Made by a program: the position numbers and the translations under genes
Source: Congeria kusceri
Taxonomy: Eukaryota; Mollusca; Bivalvia; Myida; Dreissenidae
Direction: 5' to 3'
Assembly (NCBI GenBank): GCA_027627225.1
Contig: CM051026.1
Coordinates: forward strand, 6,894,915-6,958,914
Length of the DNA stretch: 64,000 nt
The notes under the pieces: generated by a model
Seen by the model: the letters and a program-made list of their open reading frames with translations, nothing else
Told to the model about the DNA's origin: nothing
The model's database searches: none
Part shown: positions 56,966 through 64,000 of the stretch, in pieces
Position numbering within the stretch: the stretch's first letter is position 1
How the letters are laid out: each line of letters starts with the position of its first letter

Positions 56966-57509
56966 TTAAAGATTGATCTCTTTGGACATTCTTAATACTT
57001 TAGACAAAATGTTTAACAACGTATTTTTCCACATTAACGCAAACGCGATGTTGGTTATTTATAATGATTGCAATGTGTAATGGCATAGTTGTAATTAATT
57101 GCACGTCACTATCATCATCATCCGAGAAGCAGCAACAACGACATGAACAGCATTCTGATACATTTATTTCAAAAGAAAATTTATACAGACTAAAAACTTT
57201 TTAATCTCTCCATACAGTGAACCCTGTTGTTTGTGCAATGAAGTGAGTGAATATGGACTGGTCAGTAGTCGGAATGACTTAAAGGCCCTTTATGTAACAT
57301 GGAAGGGCAATATTGTTTGTGTTTTATAAAATCATAAATGTAGGATATTTACAGCCTTATACTTACGATTTGCATTTACTTTTTAGACATTCAGTCTTTT
57401 ATAACCTGCAACACATCATTTACACTGATATACATAAATACAAGTACACCTATTAATATCTAAATACAAATTAGTATTTGTACTTACAGACGTTTCTATG
57501 TTGTCCATA
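56966..57509. other. no supported gene
   Basis: AT-rich flank with no recognised repeat. Confidence 0.4.
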
Positions 57510-57960
57510 AACGCGACGTTTGTCCGCCGATGAGCGCAATCGTGTGTCGATCGATAAAGGCAACCATGTGCCCGCCGATGAGGCTAACACAATGTAGGTT
57601 ACCGTGTGTCCGCCGATGAAAGCAACCGTGTTTCCGCCGATGAGGGCACCCGCGTGTCCGTCGATGAAGGCAAACGTGTTTCCGCCGATGGGGCTACCCG
57701 CGTGCCGCCGATGAAGACAAGCGTGTGACGGCCGATGAAGGCACTCGTGTGTCGGCCGATACAGATAACCGTGTGCCCGCAGATGAGCGCAACCGTGTGT
57801 CTGTCGATGAAATCAACAGTGTGTCCGCCGATGAAAGGCAACCGTGGCCGTCAATAACGGCAACAATGTGTCCGTCGATGAGGGCAAAAACGTGTGCCCG
57901 ACAATTAGGACAAAACGCGTGCTCGTCAAATACGGCAATAATAGGCGCTGACAAATCATG
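57510..57960. repeat. degenerate 24-bp repeat array, about 18 copies
   Basis: The unit GTGTCCGCCGATGAAGGCAA + CCGT repeats with much drift but mostly conserved length. It is CpG- and GC-rich against an AT-rich background. As 24 bp is eight codons, both strands keep long open frames: VSADERN-type repeats on plus and IGRHTVAF-type repeats on minus. No start, splice site or partner exon supports either, so it is annotated as a repeat. Confidence 0.8.
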
Positions 57961-58311
57961 ACGGGCATTGTAAATAGCGGCATTGAAAGGCTTGTCATAT
58001 TCATAGCGGATTTTTGTGAAAATGTTGTATATTTTAACCCTTAGTTTCAGAACTATGAAGCAAAATTTGGAATTGGCTATTACATTTTTAATTTGAGGTT
58101 ATTTTTTGACTCACCGTATTTGCTGAGGCACGCATCAGTTGTTGAGGGACTTTTTTCTTTTGTTTTAATATAAATGTAGATTATTTTATAACAACAATAA
58201 TATACTAGGACTATGAGTGCACGATATTTGGAACAGATGTCGAATATGATCCAGACGTTGTTAAATTGAAACGCAACAAAGTGCAAATGCTGTAAACATT
58301 GATATCAGATT
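57961..58311. other. no supported gene
   Basis: Nothing recognised apart from a TATATAAATGT-type AT stretch. Confidence 0.4.
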
Positions 58312-58577
58312 TGGGCCCGTATTCACCAACCTATTCTTAGACTTTAGACTTACAATAAAGAATACCATTGAAACTGTTCTGTTCTAAGAGAGCGCGTAAA
58401 TTTGAATCTTACTTGGTATCCATCGACTCTTATTACGTCATTCTTTATTTAGGACGATTTGTTAGCACATAAGCAACATTGGAACCCAGAATATTTGCAC
58501 ACGAAGAAATATATTTTCTTGAGTCTAAGTCTGCTCGTTATTCTTAAGACTAAGAATGGGTTGGTATTTCCAGTCTT
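58312..58577. mobile_element. inverted-repeat MITE, CCCGTATTCACCAACC ends
   Basis: Left CCCGTATTCACCAACC, TATTCTTAGACTTTAGACTT; right CTTAAGACTAAGAATGGG, TTGGTATTTCC is its inverse. The middle is AT-rich. No coding capacity. Confidence 0.65.
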
Positions 58578-58946
58578 GTTTGGGTAAGTGTTAAATTTGC
58601 GTGCTGGCATTTGCGCTGTTTCTATGTTTCGAAAAGTGTTGTAACGTGAAACGTATTTCAAAGTGATATTGGTGTTCAAGACAGTTCATTCCACTTGAAA
58701 ATGTCGAAAATCCGGCACACGGAAACATCTACCAACATTGTACAAATCAAGCAGTAGTAGCCTTAATGTTATTAGTATAATGATATTAATCCAGCAGACT
58801 GCATTATTCTTACAGGAATGATTAAAGTTGACTTTATAATTTTTCATTTAACTGCACCATGTGAAACAGATGCGATTTTACAAAGCATGTCATCCACTGA
58901 CTTGTGTGCTATTTTTACAGTGAATGCTTACATGATAATTGCTGAT

Positions 58947-59245
58947 TTGTTCTATAGACAAAGAACAAAATTATCGTTGTTATACTACCCACTAAACAAC
59001 GCAAAAAGAAGTCCCGATAGTGAGCGCAATTTAGTAAACTGTAGGTTTCATTACATTTGCAAGAATATTAATTATATCATGTAAGAATCTAAATAATGTT
59101 TGCATTATCGTTTTTTATTGGCCAATAAACAACTCTTTGTCGTTCTGATGCGTGGCTATTAAACAACTCGGGCTAACGCCATCGTGGTTAAATTCCTACG
59201 CATCGGAACTCCAAATCGTTGTTTATTAGTCGAACATTAATTCTC
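58947..59245 (+). mobile_element. MITE family M, copy 5 (best preserved)
   Basis: It runs from TCTATAGACAAAGAACAAAA through CTACCCACTAAACAACGC, TTTTTTATTGGCCAATAAAC and GATGCGTGGCTATTAAACAA to ATCGTTGTTTATTAGTCGAA. 59246-60289 shows no gene. Confidence 0.7.
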
Positions 59246-60289
59246 AAATATAAAAGCGTACCAACTGAACGAGTAATTGTAGCATAGGCGTAAACATGAA
59301 TCTATGTGAAACAATTGCAAAAACATCACAGGTCACAGCCATATTTGAGCAGGTATAAGGCGTAAAAAAGTTGTTGTTAGTTTCCGCTTACCCGACCCTC
59401 CACCCACCCTAATATTTTCTGCCGACCCTAACCGTTTTTTTGCCTATCAATCATTAAGTTTTTCTGATATCTGCAATCTTCGCTTATATTAGAAGTTTCT
59501 TGCCAGAAATATCTTTTTCTGTGACCTTATTTATAGTTAAGGTACTGTTTCTTTGTTGTGAAAGCTTTAAACATTTTACATGCATTCCGATATAATTAAA
59601 CTGCGTGTTGAATAAGGCGAAATAAAAAAAAGTTAAGAAAAAAATAGTTATATTTTACCTCCCCTCCTAGATTTTGTTAGAGATTTCAGCGGAAACCAAG
59701 CGTTTGTTTGTTTGGCCTTATGTGTCTGGGCATGTACTCATACAGGTTTTTAGTGAACAACTAAGTCAATGTCTTAAAATCGTAAGATCAGCCCGTTAAC
59801 CGTAAAGTCTGCGACCATTTCAATTATAGCTCAAGTTAGATATTTAAAAAAAGATGTTTATTCTAGTAAACCTGACAAATGCTTCTTCTTTATTTTCATT
59901 TCACAGAAAACTTATTCTTAAATTTTTACTTTTGTGTATCCTAAATTATTATCTTTCTCAGGAGCTTTATGAATTCCGCCCCAGCTTCTCTGATTACCGG
60001 GGTAAATTATGATATATTTCAGGTGATTTGTGAATCCCGCCCCGGCTCTTCGATGTTCAAATTGCATTAATTGTACCCACGCACTTCACGGTTTCCTCTA
60101 GCTCATCGTAATTTATCGATCGATGTTGCAAGCTGACGCTGAATGTACATGTACCTTGTGCACGAGGATATCGTGAATTCCATGGTAGTCTCGGACGTAA
60201 ACAAGCGCTTTGACCCGTATTATAAATAGATGTCGCGTCACAGACACAGCCCAAGAGGAACATTATAATGATTTTTCCAGATTTTTGTA

Positions 60290-61866
60290 TTAGACTGCTT
60301 TTCCATATGTCCGCATCCGCAAGCGTATCCGTATCCACATTATTATATGCGGGAGGCGCTGCAAATATTTTATCGCAGTATGCGAAAACATTCTCAGGTG
60401 GTGAATTTGAACAATATAAAGCATACAACAGTTATCTACAGCGTCAGTCATGACTCATTCAAAGATTACCCGTTATAACCGAGGTATTGTACTCGACGAG
60501 GCTAAGGTTGAGTTATTTAGGTGGCTCCAGGCTATTTCTGCTACTTTTCCAATGTTTAATATACAACAACCTTCCGTTTAACATGCTAAGGCCGCTTTTC
60601 CATGTGCGCGTCATCCGTTACCCGTGATCGTGTCCGTGATCGTATCCGTATCCGTCGTCCGAAAGTAGCTTTTCCATGTGACGTGATTCGTTATCCGTGT
60701 CCGTGATCGCATCCGTCGTCCGTATGTAGCTTTTCCGTGTGCACGTGATCCGTTGTCCGTGATCGTATCCGTATCCATCGTCCGCATGTAGCTTTTCCAT
60801 GTGCGCGTATCGGTAGTGCGTAATATGATATTATGTATACAGTCTTGTATATTATTTATTATTTAAAGACGGTAAAATAATCTTAATTTATTAAATATTA
60901 TTCGATTTAGCATCCTTTATGAGCTAATAAACAACGATTTAAAGTTCTGATGCGTAGGAATTAAACCACGTAGTCATTGTGACGTCACTTTCATTGATAA
61001 ACGCTGAACGAATGATGTCATAATCTGAACTACATTTTTGCGTTGTTTATTGGTGGTTTGTTCTTTGCCTAAGTACAAATTCTGTGTGTTAAAAACGAAT
61101 CTGTGCACTATGTGCATGAATATGTATACATTATAGTAAAACACAGTATCATCTTGTAAGCCATTAGAAATGTGCTTAAAAACAACAACAGATATTGCTG
61201 TTTGCGGTAGTAGTTCATGTTTTTGAAGGCGGTTTAGTTTGATAAATGCAATTGCAGTAGAGCATTGTCGAATTATTAATGTCAATATACTGGTTGTAAA
61301 CTATTTTTGATGAAAAGTACATATTATGTATGCACTGGGTCCTACGTTTAGGTCCTTTATCCGTACTTTGACAATATCTTTTAAGTTTTAAATATTAAGA
61401 CAATGTCTTGTATATACTACGACACTATATAATATATACTTTGCAAATATTTGATTGTATTCGTAAATATATAACAGTCTTCATTAATATTGGCCCTGGA
61501 TACTCGACAACTCGTCCATAAATGTGTCCGTGTCTGTAAAAATCGCTCACTGTGCGATTCGTCACGGATGCGGACACGGATACGGAGGTATACGGACACG
61601 GAAACGGATAAATGGAAACGAAACTGCGTATTTTAACTGGAGCGAAATTTTTTTACGGAGGCGGATCACGGACGTGGATGACGGATCACGCGCACATGGA
61701 AAAGCGGCCAAAGCTAGATACCATGTCGTCCGCATCCGCATAAAATTGCTCATTTTTTTGCGGATGCGCTTTGCGGATACGGACTGCGTATGAAACTTTT
61801 TCAACTTGTTTGATATTTTACCAATGCGGATTTGCGCAGTGCGGACATTATGGAAAAGCGGCCTTA
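60290..61866. mobile_element. cluster of GGCCGCTTTTCCAT-ended elements with CCGTATCCGT repeats
   Basis: GGCCGCTTTTCCATGTGCGCG at 60590 is inverted at about 61692-61712 (CGCGCACATGGAAAAGCGGCC). A further inverted end ATGGAAAAGCGGCCTTA lies at 61850-61866, and a start-like fragment at 60296. Between 60594 and 60810 a unit of about 60-70 bp is repeated four times (GCTTTTCC(A/G)TGTG, GTGATCGTATCCGTATCC, GTCCG.ATGTA). ACGGATACGGA motifs recur in the right half. An M-family MITE lies inside at 60910-61080. The superfamily is not assigned. Confidence 0.6.
60910..61080 (-). mobile_element. MITE family M, copy 6 (nested)
   Basis: Reverse orientation: GAGCTAATAAACAACGATTT, AAGTTCTGATGCGTAGGAAT, TAAACCACG and, at the far side, GCGTTGTTTATTGGTGG, TTTGTTCTTTGCCTA. 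Confidence 0.65.
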
Positions 61867-61978
61867 CCGATACGTTGCTGGTTAAAAATGATGTAATTGT
61901 GTACGTAAAATAATGTTCGTCCATTTAACAAAGCCGTTGTCTGTTGGAAATACCCAGATTGATTACAACAACCACAAC

Positions 61979-62068
61979 TAGGGGGAGAATGGCCGTATAA
62001 ATAATTTCATGACCAAGCCCGGCCACATAACTTGTCATGAAATTATTTCAACGGCCATTCTCCCCCTA
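61979..62068. repeat. foldback: 35-bp inverted repeat
   Basis: TAGGGGGAGAATGGCCGT..AATAATTTCATGAC and its inverse match at 33 of 35 positions, around a 20-bp spacer. TA lies at each outer edge. The very high arm identity suggests a recent or constrained structure. Confidence 0.85.
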
Positions 62069-62396
62069 CCTCTGATTCAAGCAGGGCAGTTGTCAGTTAC
62101 TGGCATAAGTATGTGCACTTAGTACTGGTAAACCAGCTTACTCAGGAAAAGTGTGAGTAGGTTAACTGACTGCCGTTATATGACTGAAATACTGTTGTAT
62201 ACGGCGAAAAATAAAAATAAAAAAAAACTCTTTAGAAGCCATTTTGATTAGGATCTGAGACAAAGTCAGAATATATCCATAGTTTTATGATAGTACTATC
62301 AGAAGCTGATACAAATGTTGTTTAAATACTGCTTTTGTTGCGGATAAACTGGTAAGACTGAATTCGTCACTGGTAAAGACAAATTCATTCAACACA

Positions 62397-62609
62397 TTGT
62401 TTACCAAATATTTTATGAGCATTTATAAGACATATATACCGGAAATGGAAGAGACCGTAAGAAATATGCTTTTGGACGATTACAAACGAATAAATAATAT
62501 GCGTTTTGAGAGTGATGGTCGTTTGCTCAGCGAAGTATTGAAAATTAATGACTCGTGCATGGAAATCCCCTTTACTATACTTGCATATATAATATGTTCA
62601 TGGTCATAA
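62397..62609 (+). CDS. small hypothetical ORF
   Basis: From ATG at 62415 one frame reads MSIYKTYIPEMEETVRNMLL, DDYKRINNMRFESDGRLL, SEVLKINDSCMEIP and a hydrophobic end. The charged, helical composition looks more coding-like than the surroundings. There is no domain, no clear splice site and no poly(A) signal nearby. It may be part of an exon or chance. Confidence 0.2.
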   Translation: MFTKYFMSIYKTYIPEMEETVRNMLLDDYKRINNMRFESDGRLLSEVLKINDSCMEIPFTILAYIICSWS

Positions 62610-62692
62610 CCTGTTTGATGAATGTGTCCCATCTTCCTGAACACGTGATTAGAGACATAACATTATTGTCACGTACAGAGATGCCATTCATA

Positions 62693-62766
62693 GCGGGTCC
62701 GTGGTCTAGCGGTAACACACTGACTTCAAAAACCCAGTGTCCCAGATTCGAGCTCCGAAGTGCAGT
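62693..62766 (+). mobile_element. tRNA-like SINE head
   Basis: CGGGTCCGTGGTCTAGCGG (A box) and CAGATTCGAGCTCCG (B box) are tRNA-like, with a CACTG/CAGTG stem around an oversized 12-base loop. It is not a functional tRNA. The ORF across it is incidental. 62776-63565 shows nothing gene-like. Confidence 0.5.
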
Positions 62767-63565
62767 GTACAATGTGTTTCATACCGGGCAATCGAAGACC
62801 CAGGGTCGCATTGAACGGGGCGTCTCCTGTGTCTTCCACGTTCACCAATTACTCAAACTAACAAGTCTTCTGGAGGCGACGATAAAGTATGAAAGAGAAT
62901 ACCGGTGTACTCAATAAGATATTGTTCATTTATATAAAAACAGATAATTATCGTTGTGCAGTTCAGTCCGTTTAAATATTATTTTAAGAATATTGGCAAT
63001 CAAAATATTATATAAATATAAATTATTGTTATCGGGACCAAAATAACGCTGTAAATGTGTAATCAATATAACCAATAAAAACAACTAGGTGTTACTATTG
63101 AACAAACTCCTAGCAGCAGTTGCTTCCCTTAGATTGACTTGCACGGACTATGACCAGACAGATCATGGTGTATAAAACTATTATTTTGCTATATCCAAAA
63201 TTTAAAAGCTTTCATCATCCCTGAATCATTGTTATAGAAAACTTCATAGCTATGATACTATGCTATGCTATGTGTGTTTGTTTCGTTATTGTTGTAGTAT
63301 TATCTCTAGTTGAAATTTGCGCGTATATCTGTTTAAATGTGGAATAAAGCGTATAAGGATAAATAGTACAGTGTATATTTACACCTTTAAGATTGTATCC
63401 TACCGTATAATTCTGTTTTCACAGATAAAAAACATCAACCGTCTTTATACATATAAAATATATTTTACTGTAAAGTGCACTTGTCTGCTCTATTCAATAC
63501 TCTCCCTATAATGCGTTCAATACCGACAACGTTTGAAACATTAAATAATTAATTTGTACTTAGAT

Positions 63566-63760
63566 GTTAAAAAAGGACAGTACGATTTTGTACGAACATT
63601 ATAACGTCAAACCTTCCATTTATTCGTGTGGTGTCAGTATATTTTAAAAACACATGCGCAGTTCTTGTTTTCTAACTCAAAACCGAATGTAGCCGCTGCT
63701 GAAGGATAAACGGGTCTGTATTGACAGAAAATATATATTTGCATTTTTCGATAAATAAAA
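63566..63760 (+). repeat. dispersed repeat, shorter copy of 33603-33960
   Basis: AGTACGATTTTGTACGAACA, TTATAACGTCAAACCTTCCA, ACATGCGCAGTTC, GGTCTGTATTGACAGAAAAT and TTTGCATTTTTCGATAA match the copy at 33603-33960, which has about 150 bp more in the middle. Confidence 0.65.
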
Positions 63761-63764
63761 TAGC

Positions 63765-63835
63765 CCTCGTGGTTTAATTAGTACGCATCAGAACTCCAAA
63801 TCGTTGCTTATTAGCCGATATACAACGATAAATTG
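63765..63835 (+). mobile_element. MITE family M, copy 7 (3' part)
   Basis: CCCTCGTGGTTTAATTAGTA, CGCATCAGAACTCCAAATCG, TTGCTTATTAGCCGATATAC. Only the terminal part is present. Confidence 0.6.
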
Positions 63836-64000
63836 GAAATTATTCTTAAAAAACAGATACTAGTACTATTTAAGAGTCAGGCATAAAAAAGAATGTTCGT
63901 TGAGAGTTCCTGTAAGTTAGACATTGATATCTGCTGCAGCATTCACCAGCAAATATGTAATTTAATCAAGATGATGATTTTGTGGACTGTTACGAAATGT

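Overview
This is an AT-rich eukaryotic window with split genes, many nested transposons and several satellite arrays. It looks like a bivalve mollusc. Three things point there: dispersed repeats starting TTTTTAGCTCACCTGAG, TTTTTATGCCCCCAC or TTTTAGCTCGACT; a palindromic element carrying GCATGTGCGTAAAGTG; and a RING-less B-box/coiled-coil/propeller protein of the type greatly expanded in bivalves. I know these families from memory only, so the species is not assigned.

Layout. 1-4760: interspersed repeats with internal tandem monomers, a MITE, a tRNA-derived SINE and one candidate 84-bp exon. 4765 to about 12957: a long non-LTR retrotransposon with two intact overlapping ORFs (gag-like zinc-knuckle ORF1; endonuclease/RT/RNase H ORF2), a YY1-like site at its 5' end and a long 3' UTR. 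13600-14440: a hairpin repeat, a decayed thrombospondin type 1 exon and a MITE. 15308-22328: the best-supported host gene, a three-exon TRIM-like gene (565 aa) whose first intron is full of repeats. 23049-30150: a nested stack of elements, including a pogo-like element interrupted by two other repeats. 31029-33290: a possible spliced gene for a 48-residue single-pass membrane microprotein. 33465-43504: more hairpin-ended tandem-core elements, with nested insertions that reveal empty sites. 43607-43879: a coding-like reverse-strand ORF. 45219-47617: two satellites (19-bp and 47-bp units). 49008-51285: three candidate exons, one with an in-frame 24-bp Asp/Asn repeat and one followed by a poly(A) signal. 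51722-52390: a 26-bp minisatellite rich in CACGTG. 53054-63835: MITEs, tRNA-bearing inverted-repeat elements, a 24-bp codon-sized repeat array, a cluster of GGCCGCTTTTCCAT-ended elements and a perfect-looking foldback.

Apart from the TRIM-like gene and the retrotransposon ORFs, no gene is strongly supported. The most interesting signal is structural. Several otherwise different repeat families share one plan: a 5' hairpin whose arms differ between families but stay self-complementary, a core of tandem monomers, an inverted copy of the 5' end near the 3' end, and a final hairpin followed by (C)TCTTGTT. This resembles Helentron/HINE-type non-autonomous elements, and tandem cores seem to be exchanged between families. 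A second notable structure is an inverted-repeat element in TTAA sites that carries a tRNA-like pol III module, present twice.
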